A stretch of DNA of 64,000 nt from an uncultured Oscillospiraceae bacterium (GCA_934573935.1 CAKTMO010000007.1:1-64000); one strand, 5' to 3'. Positions 16,656 to 25,390 are shown, counted from the stretch's first letter. Made by a program: numbers and translations. Notes: generated by a model from the sequence alone, not told the origin.

Positions 16656-17904
16656 ACGAATTCAGCAGGAATATCTGGAGATCTTCCGTAGCCTTTTGCG
16701 GTTTGATACCACAAATCCTCCCGGGTATGAAAAGGATATTGCCCAATACATCCACCGTAAACTGACGGACGCGGGGATCGAAAGTCACATTGTTGGAAAG
16801 ACGCCAAACCGCGCCAATGTGTTGGCGAGGATCTCCGGAAGTGATCCCTCTGCCAAGCCGCTTATGCTGATTTCGCATATTGATGTTGTAGAAGCGGATG
16901 ACTGGAGTGTTCCCGCGTTTTCGGCCTATGAAAAGGACGGCATCCTCTATGGCCGGGGTACAATTGATACCAAACAGTTGACTGCCGGACAGCTGATGGC
17001 CATGCTGCTGATGGCGCGGTCAGGCCGTCGGCCGCACAGGGATGTCATATTGATCGCGGCAGCCGATGAGGAAAACGGCAGCAATTATGGAATGGCCTAT
17101 CTCACCGAAAATTATCCCGAATGGTTTCCAGAGGCTTATGTATGGAGTGAGGGCGGCGGCTTTATCGTACATAATGGAGAGAAGCAGTACCGTTTATGTG
17201 CGGGAAGTGAAAAATCAACGCTTTGTGTTCGCATCTGCATTGACCCAGGCGCCGAAGGAGCGGGATTGGAAGGGCAAACGCTGTATTATGTGGCCCGCGT
17301 ATTGGAAAAGCTGACCTCTTATACGCCGAGCACTACTTTGACCAGTGCCACAGAACGCTTTTGCAAGATACTGCCGCCGGAAGAGATCAGGGATCCGACG
17401 ATTCGCAATTTATGGGAATACAGCACAAAATGCTCCATGCAGCTGAATGAATTTCACCTCTGTGCGGAAACCATCGGCTGTGGAAAGCCTGTGGAACTGT
17501 TCGTCAGCTTCAAGCTGCTGCCGACTACCCCACGGCGCGAGATCGAAGACCTGTTTGCCGCGCTGCTATGCGGCGAACCGGCGACATGGGAAGTTACCGA
17601 CTTTCAAGAGGGGTATGAGAGCAGTTTTGACAATGAATTTATTGATGTTCTCGATTCCGTATCAAAACGGCTGGATCCGGAAACACAGCTGCTGCCTATG
17701 ATGATCCTGGGTAGTACGGATGGCCGGTTTATCGGCGGAAATGTCTATGGCTATACGCCGCTGCTTCGAGATATGCCGTTTTCGACTGTGCTTCAACTGG
17801 TGCACGGGAAAGACGAACACATAACGTTGGATTCCGCCGTTTACAACGGGCGCGTTATTTGTGAAGCGGCGGCAGAATTTGCGTATAACAAAACAGGAGG
17901 GTAG
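16645..17904 (+). CDS. M20-family metallopeptidase/amidohydrolase
   Basis: A 419-residue zinc peptidase of the ArgE/DapE/dipeptidase family. The first metal site is SHIDVVEADDW, followed by the GRGTIDTKQ aspartate, the general-base pair is in ADEENGSN, and a lid domain spans about residues 190-300. ATG 16645 lies inside the end of the lid-like gene and has GGGGGAG upstream. It ends 3 bp before the PLP-enzyme gene, whose ribosome-binding site overlaps this stop. It probably cleaves a dipeptide or N-acyl amino acid brought in by the island transporter. Confidence 0.86.
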   Translation: MWTERIQQEYLEIFRSLLRFDTTNPPGYEKDIAQYIHRKLTDAGIESHIVGKTPNRANVLARISGSDPSAKPLMLISHIDVVEADDWSVPAFSAYEKDGILYGRGTIDTKQLTAGQLMAMLLMARSGRRPHRDVILIAAADEENGSNYGMAYLTENYPEWFPEAYVWSEGGGFIVHNGEKQYRLCAGSEKSTLCVRICIDPGAEGAGLEGQTLYYVARVLEKLTSYTPSTTLTSATERFCKILPPEEIRDPTIRNLWEYSTKCSMQLNEFHLCAETIGCGKPVELFVSFKLLPTTPRREIEDLFAALLCGEPATWEVTDFQEGYESSFDNEFIDVLDSVSKRLDPETQLLPMMILGSTDGRFIGGNVYGYTPLLRDMPFSTVLQLVHGKDEHITLDSAVYNGRVICEAAAEFAYNKTGG

Positions 17905-17907
17905 AGT

Positions 17908-19089
17908 ATGGGATATTTTGATAACGCTGCCATCAATTTTGATGTGCTGAAAAAACGCGCGTTTAACTATCGGTGGGCCGAAGTTCCTGACGGCGTCATT
18001 CCCTTGACCGCCGCTGATCCGGATTTTCCCGCACATCCCGCCGTTCGTGAAGCGATTATCAACTACGCCAAGGAGGGCTATTTTTCCTATACGCCGCACC
18101 GCGGTATGCCCGACTTCATGGCAAGTATTTCCAAGGCGCTGAAGCTTCGGAAAAATGAGGATGTTCCGCCGGAACTGATCCTGCCGATCGACAGCGCCGC
18201 GCGAGGGATGTATGTGATCGCACAGACCGTTTTGCAGCCCGACGACGAAATGATCGTTTTCGATCCGGTGGACTTTTTGTTTCGCCAGTCGTGCTTGTCG
18301 GCCGGTGCTACACCCGTGCTGTTCCCAGCGCGCCTGGACGGGGATCACATTGATCTGAGTGAATTGGAGCGCTATATTACACCGAAGACCAAGATGATTG
18401 GCCTTTGTAATCCGCATAATCCGCTGGGCGCCCTGTATACCCGTGAGGATCTGGAACACATCCTTTCATTGGCCGAAAAATATGATCTGTATATCATGAA
18501 CGATGAGATTTGGTCGGATATTGTGTATCCGCCGAAGAAGTTCATCAGTATTCTGGAACTGGGCACCCAGCGCAACCGTAAAACACTGTCTGTTTTCGGC
18601 TGGTCGAAGAGCTTCTGCGTGGCGGGTCTGCGTATCGGCTGCGTATATGGGCAAGACAAAGAACTGTTTGATAAGGTAATCGACAAATCAGCCGTTATGA
18701 CTACGGCCGGCGGCATTTCATCCCTATCTCAAATTGCCGGAAAAACCTGTGTTGATCAGTGCTATGGCTGGCTTGATGAGTTCCTTCTGCATCTGAAAGG
18801 CAATCGGGATTATGCGGTGGAGCGGATCAACGCCATGCCGGGTCTGCGGGCGCGGAAGGCAGACGCGACCTATTTGCTGTTTTTTGATATCACACAGACG
18901 GGAAAAGACAGCCAGACATTTGTTGACGAGCTGCTTCAGCAGCAGAAGCTGGCTTTGACACCTGGCAGCGCCAAGTTCTTTGGGCCGGGTGCGGAAGGAC
19001 GGGTTCGTTTGTGTTATGCCACCAGCCGCGAGGTATTAAAAGAAGGGCTGGATCGTCTGGAGGCATATACAAGATCCATCAGCAAATAA
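17908..19089 (+). CDS. PLP-dependent aminotransferase-fold enzyme, MalY/PatB (C-S lyase) type
   Basis: A 393-residue fold-type I PLP enzyme. The internal aldimine lysine is Lys234 in FGWSKSFCVAGLRIG. NPHNPLG and NDEIWSDI hold the cofactor-binding Asn and Asp. MalY/PatB relatives are mostly cystathionine or cysteine-conjugate beta-lyases and less often aminotransferases. The VPDGVIPLTAADPDFP start is MalY-like. It lies between an M20 peptidase and RidA. A beta-lyase releases 2-aminoacrylate, the substrate of RidA, which favours lyase activity. Confidence 0.82.
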   Translation: MGYFDNAAINFDVLKKRAFNYRWAEVPDGVIPLTAADPDFPAHPAVREAIINYAKEGYFSYTPHRGMPDFMASISKALKLRKNEDVPPELILPIDSAARGMYVIAQTVLQPDDEMIVFDPVDFLFRQSCLSAGATPVLFPARLDGDHIDLSELERYITPKTKMIGLCNPHNPLGALYTREDLEHILSLAEKYDLYIMNDEIWSDIVYPPKKFISILELGTQRNRKTLSVFGWSKSFCVAGLRIGCVYGQDKELFDKVIDKSAVMTTAGGISSLSQIAGKTCVDQCYGWLDEFLLHLKGNRDYAVERINAMPGLRARKADATYLLFFDITQTGKDSQTFVDELLQQQKLALTPGSAKFFGPGAEGRVRLCYATSREVLKEGLDRLEAYTRSISK

Positions 19090-19134
19090 TCTGCTACACT
19101 CTACCATAAAAGATTAGAACAGGAGTTGCGTATA

Positions 19135-19515
19135 ATGAAAAAACTGATTTCAACAACACAGGCTCCCGCCGCGATCGGCCCCTACTCCCAGGGGGTAGAG
19201 ACCCAGGGAACGATGATATTTGTTTCCGGACAGCTTCCGATTGATCCCAATACAGGCGCTTTCGCAGGGGATGATATTGTCACCCAGTGCCACCAGTCCA
19301 TTCGCAATGTCAAAGCCATTCTCGAAACGGCCGGCACCGATCTGGAACACGTTGCCAAGACCACGGTGTTTATCAAAAACATGAACGACTTTTCCGCCTT
19401 GAATGAGGTATACGCGCAGTATTTTTCCAATGGTCTTCCTGCACGCTCCGCTGTTGAAGTCGCCTGCCTTCCCAAGGGTGCGCTGGTGGAGATCGAGGCT
19501 ATCGCTATCAAGTAA
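19135..19515 (+). CDS. ridA: RidA (YjgF/YER057c) enamine/imine deaminase
   Basis: A 126-residue protein. IGPYSQGVETQGTMIFVSGQ and LPARSAVEVACLPKGALVEIEA are classic RidA motifs, and Arg104 corresponds to the catalytic arginine. RidA hydrolyses 2-aminoacrylate and similar enamines made by PLP enzymes. ATG 19135 with AGGAG is preferred over a TTG at 19126 that overlaps the site. It is the last enzyme of the island, 45 bp after the PLP gene. Confidence 0.94.
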   Translation: MKKLISTTQAPAAIGPYSQGVETQGTMIFVSGQLPIDPNTGAFAGDDIVTQCHQSIRNVKAILETAGTDLEHVAKTTVFIKNMNDFSALNEVYAQYFSNGLPARSAVEVACLPKGALVEIEAIAIK

Positions 19516-19589
19516 GTACCTGTGATTTGCTGAAAGACGCTACTTCACACGTAATCAGGATAATTTGCAGCACAGGGGTAGAACTCTTC

Positions 19590-19618
19590 TTGCTTTTATA
19601 ATACTTTCGTTATATAAT
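19590..19618 (+). promoter_or_regulatory. Promoter of the PAS-HTH regulator
   Basis: TTGCTT (19590-19595), a 17-bp gap and a perfect TATAAT (19613-19618), with a leader of about 65 nt. A second A/T-rich TTATAATA word upstream could be an operator. Confidence 0.65.
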
Positions 19619-19688
19619 AACCATTTAGAGAGCTTTACGACAAAGCAATATGATGGTTTCATTTCAATATAAAGCGGAGGAATAAAGA

Positions 19689-20384
19689 ATGGCGATGGCA
19701 GAATGGACGACGAAATTAACCGATGTTGACCGGGTGATTTTATCATCCTATAAAAGCTTTTCCGAAGGTCTTTCCGACTATCTGGGCGAAGGATACGAGA
19801 TCGCGCTGCATAGTCTGGAAAATTTGGATCGCTCTGTGATAAAAATTATTAATGGTTATCATACCGGACGAAGTGAAGGTGCGCCCATTACGGATTTGGC
19901 TTTGACAATGCTGAGCCGAATCAAAAGCAATCAAATCGAGCCCTATATTTCTTACAACACGACCAATAGCAAGGGAGAGCCCATGCGCTCCACCACGATC
20001 GCCGTTATGGGAGAACATGGCCGGATTATTGGCCTGCTCTGTATCAATTTCTATCTGAACACACCGCTGACCAGCGTCATCAAGAATTTGACTACGCCGG
20101 ACAGCAGCGAAACGGAGTCTTTGTCAGAGCGCTTTGCGGATAATATCGGCGACATGCTGCATAATACGGTGCAGGATGTGCATACACTGGTTATGTCTGA
20201 TCCGTCGATCCCCTGTGGCCGGAAAAAACGTGCCATTGTGAAGGAACTCCACAGCCGCGGTGTTTTTAATCTGAAGGATTCGGTCGTCCGCACCGCAGAA
20301 CTGCTGCAGGTCTCACGGAACACGATATACATGTATATCCGCGAAATTGACGAGAAGAATGCGGAGTCCAAGGAACGTGGTTAA
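19689..20384 (+). CDS. YheO/DauR-like PAS-HTH transcriptional regulator
   Basis: A 231-residue protein with an N-terminal PAS-like domain (residues ~15-130: FSEGLSDYLGEGYEIALHSLENL, GRIIGLLCINF). The C-terminal helix-turn-helix is IVKELHSRGVFNLKDSVVR followed by LQVSRNTIYMYIREI. Known relatives such as DauR control D-amino acid breakdown. ATG 19689 has CGGAGG at 8 bp. It has its own promoter and terminator and closes the island, so it is the likely regulator of the transporter and enzyme genes; ligand unknown. Confidence 0.85.
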   Translation: MAMAEWTTKLTDVDRVILSSYKSFSEGLSDYLGEGYEIALHSLENLDRSVIKIINGYHTGRSEGAPITDLALTMLSRIKSNQIEPYISYNTTNSKGEPMRSTTIAVMGEHGRIIGLLCINFYLNTPLTSVIKNLTTPDSSETESLSERFADNIGDMLHNTVQDVHTLVMSDPSIPCGRKKRAIVKELHSRGVFNLKDSVVRTAELLQVSRNTIYMYIREIDEKNAESKERG

Positions 20385-20462
20385 TGCTCTTGTCAGGTTT
20401 CAAGAATACAAGATTTCTCTGCGCTATTTGTTCTGTATTCTTGATCGCACAATACCCTACTG

Positions 20463-20509
20463 CACAGGGAACCGGAACGCCTTTTGAAAAGGTGTTCCGG
20501 TTCCCTGTG
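20463..20509 (+). terminator. Intrinsic terminator of the regulator gene
   Basis: A stem of more than 20 bp (20463-20485 with 20487-20509, one G-U pair, T/A bases forming the loop) is followed by TTTTCTTC. Confidence 0.88.
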
Positions 20510-20535
20510 TTTTCTTCAGTTATGAATCTACCGGA

Positions 20536-21021
20536 TCAATCAAAGCCGAACAGGCCCATGATGCGGTGATAGAGGTCCTTGTGCTCCTCGTACCAGTCCT
20601 TGCGCTCCTGCAGCAGACGCTCCGCGTCGGCGTATTCCTCCAGCGCCTGGCTGGCCTCCAGATAGCCGCGGGTCAGAACGCGCATGCGCTTGCTCATGTA
20701 CTGCATGATGGACATGATCTTGGCGGGACGCTCCTGAAAATAGTGGCCGAAGTTTTCGTGGGTGATGACGATGCAGGCCGTTTTCTCCAGCGCCACGGCG
20801 GTGGCGTTCTGGGGGCGGCTCTCCAAAAAGCCCACGATGCCGAAAAAGCCGTCGGCCTCCACCTCGTTCAGCAGCCGCTGGGTGGGCTTGCGGTAGTCCA
20901 CATACAGGGCCACCTGGCCCCACAGCACATCAAAGATGGCGGATACATAGTCGCCTTGCTGATAGATGATCTCGCCTTTTTTGAAAATTCTTTCTCCTGA
21001 TTCCGGATGGCTCGTTGTCAT
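20536..21021 (-). CDS. Cyclic-nucleotide-binding-domain protein without HTH
   Basis: A 161-residue protein whose first ~115 residues form a CRP-type sensor beta-roll (GERIFKKGEIIYQQGDYVSAIFDV, FGIVGFLESRPQNATAVAL). The C-terminus is a charged helix (YLEASQALEEYADAERLLQE) rather than a DNA-binding helix-turn-helix. It may therefore act by protein contact. The upstream ribosome-binding site is weak (AAAGGCGG). It is co-directional with the small membrane protein upstream, 45 bp away. Confidence 0.75.
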   Translation of the reverse strand: MTTSHPESGERIFKKGEIIYQQGDYVSAIFDVLWGQVALYVDYRKPTQRLLNEVEADGFFGIVGFLESRPQNATAVALEKTACIVITHENFGHYFQERPAKIMSIMQYMSKRMRVLTRGYLEASQALEEYADAERLLQERKDWYEEHKDLYHRIMGLFGFD

Positions 21022-21066
21022 GTTCTTCGCCGCCTTTCTATCATAGAATATAAAATGAGAAACGTT

Positions 21067-21486
21067 TTAGAACATCTTGTCCACGTAGGCATTCAGCTTT
21101 TTCGCGTCATAGCTGTCCTTATAGGTGGTTTTGAAGCGCTGCACCGTCAGAGAGTTGAACTGAGTCACCTTGCGATACTTCATGATGCCGGCCACCAGAC
21201 CAAACAGGGCGCAGATGGGGGCGTAGGGCATCATTCTCACGCAGGTATACACCAGCGCGGCCACCACCACGATCGAAATGACCACACCGGCGATCTGCTT
21301 CTTCGGCTGGATGAGCTTTACCTCCTCGGCGCTGATGATACCCTCGTCGATCATGGTCTGGGCAAAGCGCTTCTGCACGCCGAACTGGGATACCGCCGAC
21401 AGCACGATGGGCGCCACCGCGAAAAACGAAAACAGCGTAATGACAGCGTTCCACAGGAACACGCCAAATCCTTCCATATTACCCAT
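21067..21486 (-). CDS. Small membrane protein of unknown function
   Basis: A 139-residue protein with three likely membrane segments (residues ~8-33, 68-85 and 90-103) and a basic tail (TVQRFKTTYKDSYDAKKLNAYVDKMF). AAGGAG lies 8 bp before ATG 21486. I do not recognise the family. It sits between the racemase-like gene (29 bp) and the cNMP-domain gene, all on the minus strand, so a three-gene transcript is plausible. Confidence 0.7.
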   Translation of the reverse strand: MGNMEGFGVFLWNAVITLFSFFAVAPIVLSAVSQFGVQKRFAQTMIDEGIISAEEVKLIQPKKQIAGVVISIVVVAALVYTCVRMMPYAPICALFGLVAGIMKYRKVTQFNSLTVQRFKTTYKDSYDAKKLNAYVDKMF

Positions 21487-21515
21487 AATAACTACTCCTT
21501 TTCAGAATGACATAA

Positions 21516-22613
21516 TTATGCTTCGCAGAATTCTACGTGTATATCGTTTCTGCCGGACAGATACAGCAGATGACTGTAGCACAGCTTGAAGGAAACCGTG
21601 TCGCCCACCTGCAGAGGGCGAGGATGATCGGTCACGTCTAAAATACAGTGATCCGAGCTGCCGCCCACCACGGTGATGCCCGCGTCAAGGGGGATCAGGC
21701 TCTCCAGTTCGCCTACGTCGGCCCGCCCCAGCGCCAGCAGGGCGCGGCGGCGGATGCCGTGATCCTCATACACCGGCTTGCGGCCAAAGGCGTCGATGCA
21801 GAACTGGCCCTGGGGATAGGTGGGCTTGTCCCGTACCTCAATGACCTCCGCCGTCAGGGTGAAGGTATCGGTGCGCAGATAGTCCATATCGGAGATGTGC
21901 CACAGGTTCTGCAGGTCGTTGCTCAGCAGGATGTTTTCCCCGATGCGCAGGTGGTTGATGCCCTTCGGCATGGTGTGCCAGTGTACCAGCGTGTAGGAGC
22001 TGGTGGCGCCGCCGGAGATGATCTCCAGCTTGCGGCCGATGGCATCCTCCACCCGATGGGCCAGCGCCAGCAGCTGCTCCATCTTCTCCGGCGTGGGCTG
22101 AATGGAGCCGTAGCAGCTCAGGTTCACGCCGACGCCGGAAAGGTGCACATGGGGCAGGTCGCGCTCCACATGGATGCAGGCGGACACAAATTCCTCCTTA
22201 TCCCAGAAGCCCTCCCGCAGATCGCCCAGATCCGCCATCACGATCACGCTGTGGGTCCTGTCCTGCCGCTGGCATTCCTTTTCCAGCGCGTCCAGCGTGG
22301 CGCGCTCGCTTTGCAGGGACATGTCGCACAGCGCCACGGTATCCGCCAGCTCCGTCAGCCCGGGGATGCGGATCAGGAGAAAGGGGCCCTCTACACCGTC
22401 GGCACGGCAGCGAGCCACCTGCTCCAGACGGCTGGTGCCGATCTGGGCCGCGCCGCAGCCGCGCATGACGCGGGCCACCGGAGGCATGCCCTCGCAGCCC
22501 TTGATGACGCCGCAGACCTGGATATCCTGTGCGCGGCAGCGGTCGATCACCTGCTGGGCGTTATGCCGAAGCCTGTCCAGATGGACGTTGAGACATGGAA
22601 ATTGCCGGTTCAT
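21516..22613 (-). CDS. PLP-dependent alanine/ornithine-racemase-family enzyme
   Basis: A 365-residue enzyme with the N-terminal TIM-barrel fold of alanine racemase. The PLP lysine is in VCGVIKGCEG (about residue 39). GVGVNLSCYG, ISGGATSSYT and INHLRIGENILLS line the cofactor site. Length and the C-terminal HCILDVTDHPRPLQVGDTVSF segment fit ornithine-racemase-like proteins better than housekeeping Alr. GAGGTG lies before ATG 22613, and a TG-extended TATACT box lies upstream. It may racemise ornithine or another basic amino acid; substrate not determined. Confidence 0.8.
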   Translation of the reverse strand: MNRQFPCLNVHLDRLRHNAQQVIDRCRAQDIQVCGVIKGCEGMPPVARVMRGCGAAQIGTSRLEQVARCRADGVEGPFLLIRIPGLTELADTVALCDMSLQSERATLDALEKECQRQDRTHSVIVMADLGDLREGFWDKEEFVSACIHVERDLPHVHLSGVGVNLSCYGSIQPTPEKMEQLLALAHRVEDAIGRKLEIISGGATSSYTLVHWHTMPKGINHLRIGENILLSNDLQNLWHISDMDYLRTDTFTLTAEVIEVRDKPTYPQGQFCIDAFGRKPVYEDHGIRRRALLALGRADVGELESLIPLDAGITVVGGSSDHCILDVTDHPRPLQVGDTVSFKLCYSHLLYLSGRNDIHVEFCEA

Positions 22614-22699
22614 GGTTTCACCTCGTTTTGTCAGTAAAAATCAGTATAACACATATTCCCGCATAACGCCACCCTATTTTTTCTTTCTTGGGAAAACTC

Positions 22700-22728
22700 T
22701 TGCCAAATACTGTCCTGCTGACTATAAT
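22700..22728 (+). promoter_or_regulatory. Promoter of the DHHW lipoprotein gene
   Basis: TTGCCA (22700-22705), 17 bp, TATAAT (22723-22728), about 45 bp before the start codon. Confidence 0.8.
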
Positions 22729-22774
22729 CATGGTATAGTAATAGAGATGACCCCTGCAAGAAAGGAAGTTTCCC

Positions 22775-24112
22775 ATGAAAAAATGCATTGTATTAGCCTC
22801 TATGCTGCTGGCTATGGCGCTATCGCTGAGCGGCTGCCACAGGCATGTATCCACCGCCCCCGCCACCTGCACGGAACCGGAGGTGTGCGCCGAATGCGGC
22901 AAGGTGATGACGGCGGCGCTGGGCCATGAGCCTGGGCCGGAGGCCACCTGCGCCGCGCCCCAGACCTGCCTGCGCTGCGGCATTGAACTGTCGCCCCAGC
23001 TGAGCCATACCTCCGCCGGTCCTGCCACCTGCACGGAAGCCGAGGTCTGCGCCGTGTGCGGCGTGGTCATCCGCCCCGCACCGGGCCACACGGTGGGTGA
23101 GGACGGCGTGTGTACCGCCTGCGGACAGCAGGTCGTTCCCGCAGGACAGAAGTACATCCCCCCCGGCAAGGGCAGCGCCGTCTCCTCCGACGATGCCGCC
23201 TCCGTGGTGCCGGAAACCGACAGCGGCCACTATCACAACGACATCGCCGCCTATTACGCCAACGCGGTGCTGGTGTGCGGCGACTACGGCGTGGAATACT
23301 TTGCCCCCGATCCCGCCGGCTCCAGCGGCTATGCCGACATCGTGAACCAGTTCGCCGCCAAATACCCCAACATCCATGTCAGCTGCCTGATCACGCCCAA
23401 AAGCTGCGCCTATCATTCGCCGGAGGGCTATGACGATCCCCACGACCGCATCGCCGACTTCATCCGCGCCACCTACGACATGATGGACAGCTCTGTCACC
23501 ACCGTGGACTGCATGGGGCTGATGGATCAGCACGCGGACGAGTACCTGTTCTACCGTACCGACCACCACTGGACCAGCCTGGGGGCCTACTACGCCTCAG
23601 CGGCCTACTGTCAGGCCAACGGCATCACGCCCTACGGGCTGGACAGCTATGATACGGTGATCCGCACCGGTTACACCGGCTCACTGTATATGTACGGCGA
23701 CCATCCCGCTGAGCTGAAGGCCGCTCCGGACTACTCCGCGGCGCGGTTCCCCCATGTGGGCTATTCCTTGGTGTACTACCGCGACGGCGTGTCGTATAAC
23801 GGGCAGGCCGTCAACGGCGGCACCAACGAATACGCCGCCATGTTCCTGTGCGGCGACCAGCCCCTGACCGTGATCACCACCGACAACAAGAACGGCAAGA
23901 CCCTGCTGGTGTTCAAGGAATCCTACGGCAACGCCTTTGTCCCCTATATGATCGACTACTATGAGCGCATCGTGGTGGTGGACATCCGCGAGGAGGTGGG
24001 CAGCGTGGCGGACATCATCGCCCAATACGGCGTCACCGACGCGCTGATTTTGAACAACTATCAGGCGGTGGGCAGTCTGCAAAGCGGACTGGCGCGCCGC
24101 GCCCTCTCCTGA
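22775..24112 (+). CDS. DHHW-family lipoprotein with N-terminal Cys/His repeats
   Basis: A 445-residue lipoprotein (lipobox LSGC, Cys21). Residues ~30-125 hold three repeats of the type ATCTEPEVCAECG...LGH, each with a CxxC pair, plus a fourth CTACG, suggestive of small metal knuckles. The C-terminal ~300 residues are an SGNH-hydrolase-like domain with the diagnostic YRTDHHWTSLGAYY. DHHW/AlgX-like proteins modify exported polysaccharides or glycans. Here no polysaccharide genes are adjacent. It is monocistronic, with a promoter and a terminator of its own. Confidence 0.82.
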   Translation: MKKCIVLASMLLAMALSLSGCHRHVSTAPATCTEPEVCAECGKVMTAALGHEPGPEATCAAPQTCLRCGIELSPQLSHTSAGPATCTEAEVCAVCGVVIRPAPGHTVGEDGVCTACGQQVVPAGQKYIPPGKGSAVSSDDAASVVPETDSGHYHNDIAAYYANAVLVCGDYGVEYFAPDPAGSSGYADIVNQFAAKYPNIHVSCLITPKSCAYHSPEGYDDPHDRIADFIRATYDMMDSSVTTVDCMGLMDQHADEYLFYRTDHHWTSLGAYYASAAYCQANGITPYGLDSYDTVIRTGYTGSLYMYGDHPAELKAAPDYSAARFPHVGYSLVYYRDGVSYNGQAVNGGTNEYAAMFLCGDQPLTVITTDNKNGKTLLVFKESYGNAFVPYMIDYYERIVVVDIREEVGSVADIIAQYGVTDALILNNYQAVGSLQSGLARRALS

Positions 24113-24121
24113 CCGAACCAC

Positions 24122-24156
24122 AAAAAATGACCTTCCCGATGGGAAGGTCATTTTTT
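24122..24156. terminator. Bidirectional intrinsic terminator
   Basis: Perfect 16-bp arms (24122-24137 and 24141-24156) around GAT with A- and T-runs. It separates the DHHW gene from the convergent aminopeptidase gene. Confidence 0.92.
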
Positions 24157-24166
24157 TGGAGCTTTC

Positions 24167-25390
24167 TCAAAACGCCCAGTTGCCGTCGCGGAAGATGGGA
24201 ACAGTCTTGCCGTCGGCGCAGACGGCGTCGATGTTCATGTCCTGGGAACCGATCATGAAATCCTCGTGGATCATGGAGTCGTTGACGCCCAGCGCGCGGC
24301 ACTCCGCCAAAGTCTTCTCGTGGAAGTTCTCGATGGTGTCGGCAAAGCCCATGCCCAGCGCCAGGTGGCAGGCGGCGTTCTCGTCAAACAGCGTGTTATA
24401 GAAGAGGATGCCGGACTTGCGGATGGGGGAATCATAGGGCACCAGAGCGCACTCGCCCAGATAGGCGCTGCCCTCATCCATAGTGATGAGCTTGGTCAGC
24501 AGCTCGTTGTTCACCTCGGCGTGCCACTCCACAGCCTTGCCCTCGTGGAACCTGATCCAGAACTTGTCGATGAGCTGGCCCTGATAGCTGAGGGGCTTGG
24601 TGGCGTAGACGATGCCCTCCGCCTGGCCCCGCTTGGGGGAGATAAAGCACTCCTCGCTGGGGATGTTGGGGTTGAAGACGATGCCCTGCAGGCTCTTCTC
24701 GCTGCCGCCGCAGAAGCGGCCTTCGGGGATCATGCCCACGGTGAAGTCAGTGCCGGTGGCGCTGGTGTAGTGGAGCTTTTCGATATGCAGGCTGTTGAGG
24801 TAGGCACAGCGGTCGTGAAGATCCTTGTTGTGAGCCTCCCACGCGGCCACAGGGTCGTCATCCACACGGGAGGTGGTCAGAATATGCTGCCACAGCTGCT
24901 CCATAGCGGCGGCGGGCCGCAGTTCCGGAAACAGCTTCTTGGCCCACGCCTTGCCGGGGACGGCGGCGATACACCACTGATACTTGTTCTCGATGGCGTC
25001 GCGGTAGGGCTTGGCGATGGGGTAGCGCTTCTGCTGGGCCTTGGCCATCTTCGTCTGGTCGATGCCCTTCAGGCCGTCGGGATCCTCGCTGATGAGATAG
25101 ATGCGGCAGGGGATGGTATCCACATAGTGCTGCCAGCGGGCCTCCTCGTAGTTCTCCACTTTGCCCAGGGTGGTCAGGGTGCGGTAGCGGTAATGGATCT
25201 TCTGCAGGGGCTGGTAGTCCCAGTCCACCACCACCTTTTTGGCCTTGCATTTATAGCACTCCTCCACCAGCATCTTGACGAATTCCGGCTGGTCCAGGTC
25301 GGCCTCGATAAAGACCTCCTGACCAGGCTGGATGTTGACGCCGCAGCGGGCGATCAGGCGGGCATAGCTGCGCAATACGGTTTTTTTCAT
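24167..25390 (-). CDS. M29-family aminopeptidase (AmpS/PepS type)
   Basis: A 407-residue cytosolic aminopeptidase of full family length. Co-catalytic metal-site segments are NIPSEECFISP, GECALVPYDSPI, FYNTLFDENAACHLALG and HEDFMIGSQDM. It trims N-terminal residues from peptides. Unlike the two M29-like genes at 12.4-14.5 kb, this copy keeps the whole set of ligands. ATG 25390 has AAAGGAG. It forms a single-gene unit between a shared terminator and the spore-type genes. Confidence 0.92.
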   Translation of the reverse strand: MKKTVLRSYARLIARCGVNIQPGQEVFIEADLDQPEFVKMLVEECYKCKAKKVVVDWDYQPLQKIHYRYRTLTTLGKVENYEEARWQHYVDTIPCRIYLISEDPDGLKGIDQTKMAKAQQKRYPIAKPYRDAIENKYQWCIAAVPGKAWAKKLFPELRPAAAMEQLWQHILTTSRVDDDPVAAWEAHNKDLHDRCAYLNSLHIEKLHYTSATGTDFTVGMIPEGRFCGGSEKSLQGIVFNPNIPSEECFISPKRGQAEGIVYATKPLSYQGQLIDKFWIRFHEGKAVEWHAEVNNELLTKLITMDEGSAYLGECALVPYDSPIRKSGILFYNTLFDENAACHLALGMGFADTIENFHEKTLAECRALGVNDSMIHEDFMIGSQDMNIDAVCADGKTVPIFRDGNWAF

